Shown: piece after piece, positions 5,230-10,789 of the stretch | Layout: each line of letters opens with the position of its first letter | Position numbering within the stretch: position 1 is the first letter of the stretch | NCBI GenBank assembly: GCA_035558955.1 | Contig: DATMBX010000023.1 | Coordinates: 1-10,789, forward strand | DNA from: DASVDE01 sp035558955 | Lineage (GTDB): Bacteria; Actinomycetota; Thermoleophilia; Solirubrobacterales; 70-9 | Reading direction: 5' to 3' | Length of the DNA: 10,789 nt | Made by a program: the position numbers and the translations under genes | The notes under the pieces: generated by a model | Told to the model about the DNA's origin: nothing | Databases searched by the model: none | What the model saw: the letters and a program-made list of their open reading frames with translations, nothing else

Positions 5230-6591
5230 CTAACCACCGGAAAATCGTCTCCGAAGCTCCGCCAGTCGCTCGCCCAGCTCGGCCTCGAACCCGCGATCGG
5301 TCGGAGTGTAGAAACGGCGATTTTCCAGGCCCTCCGGCATCAGCGGCTGGTCGCTCACACCTCCCGGCTCGTCGTGCGAGTAGCGGTAGCCCTCACCACG
5401 GCCGAGCTTTCCGGCGCCCGGGTAGTGGGCGTCGCGCAGGTAGTCGGGTGGGGTCTTGGCGCCGTTCTCGCGCACCTCGGCGCGAGCGGCGCCGAGCGCC
5501 TTGTAGGAGGCGTTCGACTTCGGGGCGAGCGCTAGATAAACAGCAGCCTGCGCCAGGTTGAGCGCGCACTCCGGCAGGCCGACCCGGTCGACCGCCCGTG
5601 CCGCGGCGTCGGCGACCAGCAGCGCCTGCGGGTCGGCGTTGCCGACGTCCTCGGAGGCGAGGATGACCATACGGCGGGCGATGAAGCGAGGGTCCTCGCC
5701 GCCTTCCAGCATCACAGCCAGGTAGTAAAGGGAGGCGTCGACGTCGGAGCCGCGGGTCGCCTTGATCCAGGCCGAGACGAAGTCGTAGTGGCGGTCGCCC
5801 TGGCGGTCGTAGTCGAGCGCCTTTCGCTGCAGCGCGTCCTCGATCGCGGCGACATCGACCGTAGCCGACTTTGACCCCGCCCCAGTGTGGTCAAAGTCGG
5901 CAGCAGCACGTTCGACCGCCCGCTCCAGCGCCGAGAGCGCGACGCGGGCGTCGCCGCCCGAGCGGTGCGCCAGCATCTCCAGCGCCGCGTCCTCCACCGG
6001 CGGCGGGCCGGCAAGACCCCGGTCGGGATCGGAGAGAGCGCGGCGCAGAAGCACCTCAACCTGTTCCGGCTCCAGCGGCCGCAGCTCGTATATCTGGCAG
6101 CGGGACAGCAGCGCCGAGTTGACCTCGAAGTAGGGGTTTTCGGTCGTTGCGCCGATCAACGTCAACAGCCCCTCCTCGACCGCCGGCAGCAGCGCGTCCT
6201 GCTGGGACTTGTTGAAGCGGTGGATCTCGTCGAGGAAGAGGACCGTCGGCCGGCCACTCCCCTGCCGGCGCTCCCGCGCCCGCTCGATTACGGCCCGGAT
6301 CTCGGCTCTGCCGGCGTTGACCGCGGACTCCTCCTCGAAGGCACCCTCGGCCCCGGCAGCCGCGATCCGCGCAAGCGTCGTCTTCCCGGAACCGGGCGGC
6401 CCATACAAGATCGCGCTGTGCGGATGCCCGCTCTCGATCGCGGTCCGCAACGCCGATCCCTCCCCCAGAACATGCTCCTGGCCCACAAGTTCATCCAGAC
6501 TACGAGGACGCATCCGCACCGCCAAAGGCGCGTCGGCCGCAGGCACCGCATCGGCGCTCCGCCCGTCCCCGCTGTCGAAAAGTCTCTCCAC
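5230..6591 (-). CDS. rarA: Replication-associated recombination protein A (RarA/MgsA AAA+ ATPase)
   Basis: A 453-residue cytosolic ATPase of the RarA/MgsA/WRNIP1 clamp-loader-like family, which acts at stalled replication forks; the E. coli protein is 447 residues. Visible motifs: RMRPRSLDELVGQEH (26-40) at the N-terminus, Walker A GPPGSGKT (64-71), Walker B FLDEIHRF (119-126), sensor 1 IGATTENP (146-153), arginine finger R164 in LLSRC and sensor 2 R216 in GGDAR. The C-terminal oligomerisation domain includes YDFVSAWIKATRGSD and RRMVILASEDVGNADPQ. The start chosen is GTG at 6591, giving VERLFDSGDG, which fits the short, LFD-containing leader of the family. The frame stays open to 7155, but that part is antisense to ccmA and reads as Arg/Ala/Gly low complexity. 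No Shine-Dalgarno sequence precedes the GTG. Residues 231-243 are encoded by a palindromic repeat, described separately. The promoter must overlap the divergent ccmA start, 11 bases away. Confidence 0.95.
   Translation of the reverse strand: MERLFDSGDGRSADAVPAADAPLAVRMRPRSLDELVGQEHVLGEGSALRTAIESGHPHSAILYGPPGSGKTTLARIAAAGAEGAFEEESAVNAGRAEIRAVIERARERRQGSGRPTVLFLDEIHRFNKSQQDALLPAVEEGLLTLIGATTENPYFEVNSALLSRCQIYELRPLEPEQVEVLLRRALSDPDRGLAGPPPVEDAALEMLAHRSGGDARVALSALERAVERAAADFDHTGAGSKSATVDVAAIEDALQRKALDYDRQGDRHYDFVSAWIKATRGSDVDASLYYLAVMLEGGEDPRFIARRMVILASEDVGNADPQALLVADAAARAVDRVGLPECALNLAQAAVYLALAPKSNASYKALGAARAEVRENGAKTPPDYLRDAHYPGAGKLGRGEGYRYSHDEPGGVSDQPLMPEGLENRRFYTPTDRGFEAELGERLAELRRRFSGG
5864..5901. 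repeat. Palindromic element inside rarA
   Basis: A perfect 13-base inverted repeat, GCCGACTTTGACC (5864-5876) and GGTCAAAGTCGGC (5889-5901), with a 12-base loop CCGCCCCAGTGT. It is read in frame on the minus strand as residues 231-243 of RarA (ADFDHTGAGSKSA), between the AAA+ lid (…ALERAVERAA) and the segment VDVAAIEDAL, which resumes normal RarA sequence. The length, perfection and surface-linker location suggest a small inserted repeat. It is unrelated in sequence to the palindrome at 3026-3074. Confidence 0.8.
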
Positions 6592-6602
6592 TGCGATTGA
6601 GT

Positions 6603-7295
6603 ATGCATCTCCCCGTGGACCCGACCAACGCAAACGACGCGGCGATCGCCGTCCGCAACCTGCGGCGCGACTACGGCGACCGGGCTGCCCTCGAGGGAGT
6701 CGGATTCGAGCTCGCCGCCGGAGAGTCGCTGGTGGTGCTGGGGCCGAACGGGGCGGGGAAGACAACGCTGCTGCGGATCCTCGCGACGCTGCTGCGGCCG
6801 ACCTCGGGCGAAGTGGACGTGCTCGGCTGCTCGCTCCCCCGGGAGGCCTGGAAGCTGCGCGGCCGAGTCGGCTACCTCGGCCACGAGCCGCTGCTCTACC
6901 GCGACCTGACCGGACGCGAGAACCTGCTCTTCCATGCCCGCCTGCACGGGATCGACCGGGGGAACGCCGGAGCGCGGATCGACGGGCTGCTGGCCGCCGC
7001 CGGGATGTCGCGGCGCGCCGACGAGCGCATCGCCGAGCTCTCTGCCGGGATGCGCCAGCGGCTGGCGATCTGTCGCTGCGTCCTGCACGAGCCGGCGCTG
7101 CTGCTGCTCGACGAGCCCGACTCCAACCTCGACGCCGACGGCCGCGAACTGGCACGGGCGCTGATCGGCCCCGGCCAGGGGCGGACCCGGATCGTCGTCA
7201 CCCATGACCCCGAGCGCGTCCTCCCCGACGCCGACAAGGTCCTCCGCCTCAGCGTCGACGGGACCGCCGAGCTGACGGAGGCCGCGGTCCGGTGA
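6603..7295 (+). CDS. ccmA: Heme/cytochrome c maturation ABC transporter ATP-binding protein CcmA
   Basis: A 230-residue ABC ATPase that would energise the CcmABCD complex at the cytoplasmic membrane, releasing holo-CcmE during System I cytochrome c maturation. Motifs: Walker A GPNGAGKTT (47-55), the CcmA-like YLGHEPLLYRDLTGRENL segment (91-108) in the Q-loop region, signature LSAGMRQR (146-153), Walker B LLLLDEP (166-172) and H-loop H201 in VVTHDPE. The assignment to CcmA rather than another ABC ATPase rests on the short length and on ccmB and ccmC directly downstream. ATG 6603 is preferred; a TTG at 6597 would add two residues and come within 5 bases of the rarA start, and GTG 6615 is an alternative. 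No Shine-Dalgarno sequence is visible. The 3' end overlaps ccmB by four bases (GTGA). Confidence 0.9.
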   Translation: MHLPVDPTNANDAAIAVRNLRRDYGDRAALEGVGFELAAGESLVVLGPNGAGKTTLLRILATLLRPTSGEVDVLGCSLPREAWKLRGRVGYLGHEPLLYRDLTGRENLLFHARLHGIDRGNAGARIDGLLAAAGMSRRADERIAELSAGMRQRLAICRCVLHEPALLLLDEPDSNLDADGRELARALIGPGQGRTRIVVTHDPERVLPDADKVLRLSVDGTAELTEAAVR

Positions 7296-7960
7296 ACGCC
7301 TTCGCCGCCATCCTCGCCAAGGACTTGCGGGCCGAGTTGCGCACCCTCCAGTCGCTCCCAGCGATGGCGCTGTTCGCGGTAACCACCTTCGTCATCTTCC
7401 GCTTCGGCCTGGACCGAACCAGCCTCTCCGGCAGCCTTGCCGCCGGCGTCCTCTGGACGACGCTGCTGTTCGCCGCGGTGCTCGGCGTCAACCGCCTCTT
7501 CGTCGCCGAGCGCGAGGAGGGGGGCTTCGACGCGATCCGCCTCGCGCCGATCGACCGCACCGCCCTCTTCGCCGCCAAGGCCGCGGCGCTCCTCGTCTAC
7601 CTGCTCGTGCTCGAGGCGATCGTCGTCCCGGTCTTCGCGGTCTTCTTCCTCGACTCGGCCACGGCGCTCCTCCCGCTGGCGGGCGTCCTGCTCCTCGCCG
7701 ACCTCGGGCTCGCCGCCACCGGCACGCTGATCTCCTCGATGGCGGTCCACTCCCGCGCCCGAGACCTCCTCGTCCCCCTGGTGCTTCTCCCTCTCGTAGT
7801 GCCGCTGATGATCGCCGCCACCGGCGCCACCGATCCGCTGCTGGCCGTGGGCGGTCCCGGCTACGAGCGCTTCGGCACCTGGCTGGCGGTGCTCGGCCTA
7901 TACGATCTTGTGTTCCTCCTGGTCGGATACGCCGTATTCGACTTCCTGCTGGAGGACTGA
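7292..7960 (+). CDS. ccmB: Heme exporter/cytochrome c maturation permease CcmB
   Basis: A 222-residue integral membrane protein with about six hydrophobic helices (roughly residues 23-38, 47-66, 92-119, 124-146, 159-177 and 196-219). Family motifs are present: EREEGGFDAIRLAPIDR (73-89) in the first cytoplasmic loop and RARDLLVPLVLLPLVVP (155-171). It is the membrane subunit partnering CcmA. The GTG start overlaps the ccmA stop as GTGA, and GGAGG lies 10 bases upstream inside ccmA, so translation is coupled. Its length matches the family (about 220). The next gene begins 30 bases after its stop. Confidence 0.92.
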   Translation: MNAFAAILAKDLRAELRTLQSLPAMALFAVTTFVIFRFGLDRTSLSGSLAAGVLWTTLLFAAVLGVNRLFVAEREEGGFDAIRLAPIDRTALFAAKAAALLVYLLVLEAIVVPVFAVFFLDSATALLPLAGVLLLADLGLAATGTLISSMAVHSRARDLLVPLVLLPLVVPLMIAATGATDPLLAVGGPGYERFGTWLAVLGLYDLVFLLVGYAVFDFLLED

Positions 7961-7990
7961 GCGCATTCCGCTCCCCACCGCGCTAAACGC

Positions 7991-8713
7991 ATGTACGGCA
8001 AAGGACTGAAACCCCTCTCGATCGCCACCGTGGCGATGCTCGCCCTCGGCCTCTCCCTGGTCTTCTTCTACGCGCCGCTGGACGCCGACCAGGGCTTCGT
8101 CCAGAAGATCTTCTACCTGCACGTGCCCCTGGCGATCACCGCGCTGCTGGGCTTCGTCGCCGGCGGCGTCTTCGCGGTGCTGCACCTGCGCAGCGGCGAC
8201 CGCCGGTGGGACGCCTACTCCTACGTCTCGATCCACATGTCGGTGATCTTCGGCGTCGCGGTGCTGATCACCGGCTCGATCTGGGCCAAGGCGTCCTGGG
8301 GCCACTGGTGGGTCTGGGACGAGCCGACCCTGGTCAGCTTCCTCATCGTCTTCCTTCTCTACGCGACCTACTACCCGTTCCGCTACGCGATCGAGGAGCG
8401 CGACCGCCAGGCCCGCTACGCCTCGGTCTTCGCGATCACCGCCGGGGCTTTCGTGCCGCTCAACTTCATGGCCGTGCGCCTGGCGGAGAGCCTCGTCCAC
8501 CCGCGCGTCTTCGCCACCGCCAACGGGGGCCTGCCGGGAGACATGCGGCTGACCTTTCTCGTCTGCCTGGCGGCGATGGCGCTGCTCTGGGTGACCCTGG
8601 TCAAGTTCGAGCTGACCGCGAAGAGCACCCGCGGGCAGCTCTCGCGGCTGCGGCGCGCCCTCGACGCGCAGGCGTCCGGCGGCGCCAGCCGCGTCGCCCC
8701 GGAGGTGAGCTGA
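7991..8713 (+). CDS. ccmC: Heme-handling cytochrome c maturation protein CcmC
   Basis: A 240-residue membrane protein with about six helices that presents heme to CcmE. The tryptophan-rich heme motif is WGHWWVWD at 103-110, flanked by candidate axial histidines H44 (FYLHVP) and H170 (SLVHPR). IFYLHVPLA and the VPLNFMAVR stretch before H170 also fit CcmC. The residues right after the motif differ from the common form: the usual WWVWDARLTS is here WWVWDEPTLVS, one residue longer and without the Arg. The length is in the CcmC range, which argues against the larger CcsA and CcmF proteins that share the motif. The ATG at 7991 has no clear Shine-Dalgarno sequence; the 30-base gap after ccmB reads GCTAAACGC just before it. 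The stop abuts the next start with no gap. Confidence 0.93.
   Translation: MYGKGLKPLSIATVAMLALGLSLVFFYAPLDADQGFVQKIFYLHVPLAITALLGFVAGGVFAVLHLRSGDRRWDAYSYVSIHMSVIFGVAVLITGSIWAKASWGHWWVWDEPTLVSFLIVFLLYATYYPFRYAIEERDRQARYASVFAITAGAFVPLNFMAVRLAESLVHPRVFATANGGLPGDMRLTFLVCLAAMALLWVTLVKFELTAKSTRGQLSRLRRALDAQASGGASRVAPEVS
8701..8709 (+). promoter_or_regulatory. Strong ribosome binding site for the ccmD-like gene
   Basis: GGAGGTGAG lies in the last codons of ccmC, four bases before the GTG at 8714. It is the best Shine-Dalgarno match in the window and decides the GTG start of the small gene. It contrasts with the weak or absent sites before ccmA, ccmC, rarA and hemC. Confidence 0.75.
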
Positions 8714-8926
8714 GTGATCCTGCCGATCGGCGCTCCCGCCCTGCCCCTCGACGAGGCCGGCAAGTACGTCGCCGCCGCCTACGTCGTCTTCGTCCTCCTG
8801 CTCCTCGTCTACGTCGCGATCATGGCCGCGCGCCTGCAGCGGGTCGAGCGGGAACTGAAGGAGCTGGCGGGGTTCGCCGAGCAGCGCAACCGCGAGGAAA
8901 CCGAGAAGGTGACCGCCGATGTCTGA
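8714..8926 (+). CDS. CcmD-like small membrane protein
   Basis: A 70-residue protein with one membrane helix (about residues 18-38, VAAAYVVFVLLLLVYVAIMAA without flanks) followed by a charged, coiled-coil-like tail (RLQRVERELKELAGFAEQ). Short N-terminal segment, single helix and basic cytoplasmic tail are the features of CcmD, the small CcmABC partner that helps release holo-CcmE. CcmD sequences are poorly conserved, so the call rests mainly on architecture and position directly after ccmC. The start is GTG, supported by GGAGGTGAG four bases upstream and by zero spacing from the ccmC stop. The 3' end overlaps hemA by eight bases. It could instead be an unrelated small membrane protein. Confidence 0.72.
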   Translation: MILPIGAPALPLDEAGKYVAAAYVVFVLLLLVYVAIMAARLQRVERELKELAGFAEQRNREETEKVTADV

Positions 8927-10265
8927 GCTTCTGGCGCTTGGTGTCTCTCACAAGACCGCGCCGCTGGACCTGCGCGAGCGGCTCTCCCTGACCGAGGGGC
9001 GTGCCGTCAGCGCTCTGCGCGAACTGACCGACGCGACCGGCATCCACGAGGCGGCGGCGATCTCCACCTGCAACCGCACCGAGCTCTACCTCGTCGTCTC
9101 CGACCCGGTCGAGGCGGAGTCGACGGCGCTCGGCGTCCTCACTCGCCAGGCCGAGATCCGCCCCACCGAGCTGCTCGGCCATCTCTACTCGCTGCGCTCC
9201 GGCGAGGCAGCCCACCACCTTTTCCGCGTCACCGCCGGTCTCGACTCGATGATCGTCGGCGAGGCCGAGATACAGGGACAGGTGAAGCGCGCCTACGAGC
9301 TGGCGCTGGTCGAGGGCGGGACCGGGCCAATCCTCAACCGGCTCTTCCGCGGCGCCCTCGCCGCCGGGGGACGCGCCCGGGCGGAGACGGGGATCAGCGA
9401 GAAGGGGATGTCGATCTCCTCGGTCGCGGTCGAGTTGGCTCGCCACGCCCTGGGCGACCTCGCCGACCGGCGGGTGCTGGTGATCGGCGCCGGCGAAACC
9501 GCCGAGCTGGTCGCCCGCGCTCTGGTCGCCCGCGGCGCCGCCGGCGTCTTCGTCGCCAACCGTCACTACGATCGGGCGATCGGCCTGGCGCAGCGCTTCG
9601 ACGGCGCCGCGGTCCGCTTCGAGGAGCTGCCCGAGCAGCTGGAGGCGGCCGACATCGTCGTCTCGGCGACCAACTCCCCCCACCACATCGTCGAGCGCGA
9701 CGACATCGCCGCGGTGATGGAGATCCGCGACGGCCGCCCACTGCTGCTGGTCGACATCGCCGTGCCCCGCGACATCGAGCCGGCCTGTCGCGAGATCGCC
9801 GGGGTCAGCCTGCACGACATCGACGACGTACAGCAGATAGTCGCCCGCAACACCGGCGGACGCGAGGCCGAGGCGACACGCGCGGAGCGCATCCTCGCCG
9901 CCGAGCAGGAGCGCTTCGAGCGTTGGCTCGCCTCCTTGGAGGTGGTGCCGACGATCTCCTCCCTGCGCGAGCGCGCCGACGAGGTGGTGCGCCGGGTGCT
10001 GGCCGAGAACGACCCGCGCTGGGAGAGCCTCGGCGAAGAGGACCGCGAGCGGGTGAGAACGATGGCAAAAGCGATTGCGTCCCGCCTCCTTCATGAGCCG
10101 ACCCTGAGGATGAAGCGCTCGGCCGGCAGCGACGATGCCTACCTGTACGTGAGCGCGCTGCGGGAGTTGTTCGGGCTCGATGCGGCGGAGGTTGAGCCGG
10201 AGGGGGAAGCCACGAGCAAAGTGACGGAGTTGCGGAGGGCCAATCCCGGTAGGGGTTCCGCTTAA
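8919..10265 (+). CDS. hemA: Glutamyl-tRNA reductase
   Basis: A 448-residue cytosolic enzyme that reduces glutamyl-tRNA(Glu) with NADPH to glutamate-1-semialdehyde, the first committed step of C5-pathway tetrapyrrole synthesis. N-terminal catalytic domain: GVSHKTAP (8-15) and nucleophile C51 in STCNRTELY; GLDSMIVGEAEIQGQVK is the conserved catalytic-domain block. The NADPH domain contains VLVIGAGETAELVA with the GAGE turn. The C-terminal dimerisation helices follow (about 325-425). The ATG at 8919 gives the standard MSELLALGVSHK beginning, with AAGGTGA seven bases upstream and an 8-base overlap with the ccmD-like gene, implying coupling. The end is odd: after the conserved ELFGLD there is a variable tail. 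Its final residues GRGSA and the stop are encoded inside a 21-base direct repeat (10248-10268). Confidence 0.98.
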   Translation: MSELLALGVSHKTAPLDLRERLSLTEGRAVSALRELTDATGIHEAAAISTCNRTELYLVVSDPVEAESTALGVLTRQAEIRPTELLGHLYSLRSGEAAHHLFRVTAGLDSMIVGEAEIQGQVKRAYELALVEGGTGPILNRLFRGALAAGGRARAETGISEKGMSISSVAVELARHALGDLADRRVLVIGAGETAELVARALVARGAAGVFVANRHYDRAIGLAQRFDGAAVRFEELPEQLEAADIVVSATNSPHHIVERDDIAAVMEIRDGRPLLLVDIAVPRDIEPACREIAGVSLHDIDDVQQIVARNTGGREAEATRAERILAAEQERFERWLASLEVVPTISSLRERADEVVRRVLAENDPRWESLGEEDRERVRTMAKAIASRLLHEPTLRMKRSAGSDDAYLYVSALRELFGLDAAEVEPEGEATSKVTELRRANPGRGSA

Positions 10266-10308
10266 CTTGCCCAGGAGGGTCTATCCAGGTAGGGGTTCCG
10301 CTTAACTT
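10248..10308 (+). repeat. Pair of 21-base direct repeats at the hemA 3' end
   Basis: Two identical 21-base copies beginning GGTAGGGGTTCCGC occupy 10248-10268 and 10288-10308, with 19 bases between them (period 40). The first copy carries the last codons and TAA stop (10263-10265) of hemA. The second copy lies inside the inverted-repeat element at 10277-10388 and shares its first nine bases with that element's terminal repeat. The arrangement suggests that the repeat reached the end of hemA by duplication or insertion. Confidence 0.85.
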
Positions 10309-10388
10309 TTTCGAGCCGCGTTTGCGGCTGTCCGCGATGGCTGGCAGCGAAAAAGTACAAGACGTTCCACCCCTACCTGGATAGACCC
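10277..10388. mobile_element. MITE-like 112-base inverted-repeat element between hemA and hemC
   Basis: Perfect 20-base terminal inverted repeats, GGGTCTATCCAGGTAGGGGT at 10277-10296 and its complement at 10369-10388, bound 72 internal bases. The interior has further pairing: ACTTTTTCG (10305-10313) with CGAAAAAGT (10348-10356), and AGCCGC (10314-10319) with GCGGCT (10324-10329) around a GTTT loop. It has no ORF and no obvious target-site duplication (CAGGA on the left, AACCA on the right). Together with the first direct repeat it fills almost all of the 137-base hemA-hemC gap. As RNA it would fold into one long hairpin ending 14 bases before the hemC ATG. No U tract follows, so it is not a standard intrinsic terminator. 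Confidence 0.7.
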
Positions 10389-10402
10389 AACCACACGCTC
10401 TG

Positions 10403-10789
10403 ATGATTCGGATCGCTACCCGCGGAAGTGCACTTGCAATGGCGCAGGCGCGTCAGGTGGCCGACCTCTTGGGTGGAGCCGAGCTGGTCCAAGTCTCCTC
10501 CGACGGCCCACCTGGGGACAAGGCGCGGTTTGTGCGGGGGGTTGAGCGGGCGCTGTTGGCGGGGGAAGCTGATGTTGGTGTGCACTCGGCTAAGGATGTG
10601 CCGGCGGAGATGCCTGAGGGGTTGGTGATCGCTGCGGTGCCGTCGCGAGAGGATGCGGCGGATGTTTGGATTGGGGTTGGGTCGTCGCTCGATGACGTGG
10701 CGGAGGGGGCGCGGGTTGGGACCGCCAGCTTGCGACGGCGGGCTCAATTGCTCGCGGTGCGGCCAGACTTGAAGGTGGAGGAGATGCAC
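10403..10789 (+). CDS. hemC: Porphobilinogen deaminase (hydroxymethylbilane synthase), 3'-truncated by the window edge
   Basis: The first 129 residues of the enzyme that condenses four porphobilinogen molecules into hydroxymethylbilane, after HemA in the same pathway. MIRIATRGSALAMAQARQVA is the standard opening. VGVHSAKDVP (59-67) holds the catalytic Asp, D65 (E. coli D84). GTASLRRRAQLLAVRPDL matches the dipyrromethane-cofactor side of the active site. The frame is open to the right edge, so the cofactor cysteine lies outside. The segment between ELVQV and FVRGVE is about nine residues shorter than in E. coli and lacks the usual GD.ILD.PL..VGGKG flap. Codons in the second half favour G or T endings, unlike the C-ending genes before it. 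No Shine-Dalgarno sequence is seen before the ATG, and the repeat element ends 14 bases upstream. Confidence 0.96.
   Translation, partial: MIRIATRGSALAMAQARQVADLLGGAELVQVSSDGPPGDKARFVRGVERALLAGEADVGVHSAKDVPAEMPEGLVIAAVPSREDAADVWIGVGSSLDDVAEGARVGTASLRRRAQLLAVRPDLKVEEMH

Noticed and set aside
2597..6598. A shared 13-mer (CTCCACTGCGATT) at 2597-2609 and 6586-6598, both near gene starts
   Set aside because: A 13-base match between two places in a 10.8 kb window is about what chance allows in GC-rich DNA, and one copy lies inside the rarA coding sequence. It is not enough to call a shared operator.
6597..6602. TTG at 6597 as the ccmA start
   Set aside because: It would add only two residues, has no ribosome binding site and lies even closer to the rarA start; ATG 6603 is simpler.
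6592..7155. N-terminal extension of rarA by about 188 residues
   Set aside because: The extension is antisense to ccmA, is Arg/Ala/Gly low complexity, and RarA proteins begin shortly before the RMRPRSLDE motif. GTG 6591 gives a normal length.
8820..10094. A 424-codon minus-strand open frame opposite hemA
   Set aside because: It is a shadow of hemA, whose plus-strand product has the complete glutamyl-tRNA reductase motifs.
10277..10388. Intrinsic terminator or riboswitch before hemC
   Set aside because: The stem is long and perfect, but no U tract follows it and hemC continues the pathway on the same strand. The interior matches no riboswitch class I know, and the terminal repeats look more like a mobile repeat.

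Overview
The window is GC-rich bacterial DNA, densely packed, with mostly C- or G-ending codons. It reads as an actinobacterial chromosome. The combination of a DUF3618 protein, cytochrome c maturation System I genes (ccmABCD-type) beside C5-pathway heme genes (hemA, hemC), a methylmalonyl-CoA epimerase and several starts without a Shine-Dalgarno sequence suggests Thermoleophilia (Solirubrobacterales-like). That placement is inference, not proof.

Layout. Positions 1-515 hold the end of a DUF3618 membrane-linked protein on the plus strand. Its 3' end overlaps, tail to tail, a minus-strand cluster at 494-2567. In transcription order that cluster is a DUF1385/YqhQ-like protein, methylmalonyl-CoA epimerase, an uncharacterised 73-residue protein and a membrane-anchored SAM methyltransferase; the last two junctions are TGATG stop/start overlaps. 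A TauE/SafE-type permease (2647-3432, minus) is divergent from an aldehyde dehydrogenase (3473-5071, plus). A hairpin-rich gap (5072-5229) separates the dehydrogenase from the convergent replication-recombination ATPase RarA (5230-6591, minus). Only 11 bases upstream of rarA, a plus-strand run begins and continues to the right edge: ccmA, ccmB, ccmC, a ccmD-like gene, hemA and the start of hemC. The junctions inside ccmA-ccmB and ccmC-ccmD-hemA overlap or touch.

How the genes fit together. The right half couples tetrapyrrole synthesis (glutamyl-tRNA reductase, then porphobilinogen deaminase) to heme handling for c-type cytochromes (CcmABC and a CcmD-like protein). ccmE, ccmF, ccmG and ccmH are not in the window. 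The left cluster contains one clear metabolic enzyme, the epimerase that links propionyl-CoA carboxylation to methylmalonyl-CoA mutase, among proteins of unknown role.

The least ordinary content is repeat DNA. There are two unrelated palindromes embedded in frame inside coding sequences (tauE-like gene, 3026-3074; rarA, 5864-5901). A third, 112-base element with perfect 20-base terminal inverted repeats sits between hemA and hemC (10277-10388). A direct repeat next to it supplies the last codons and the stop of hemA. No tRNA, rRNA, CRISPR array, transposase gene or phage gene was seen, and no stretch longer than 300 bases lacks a gene.
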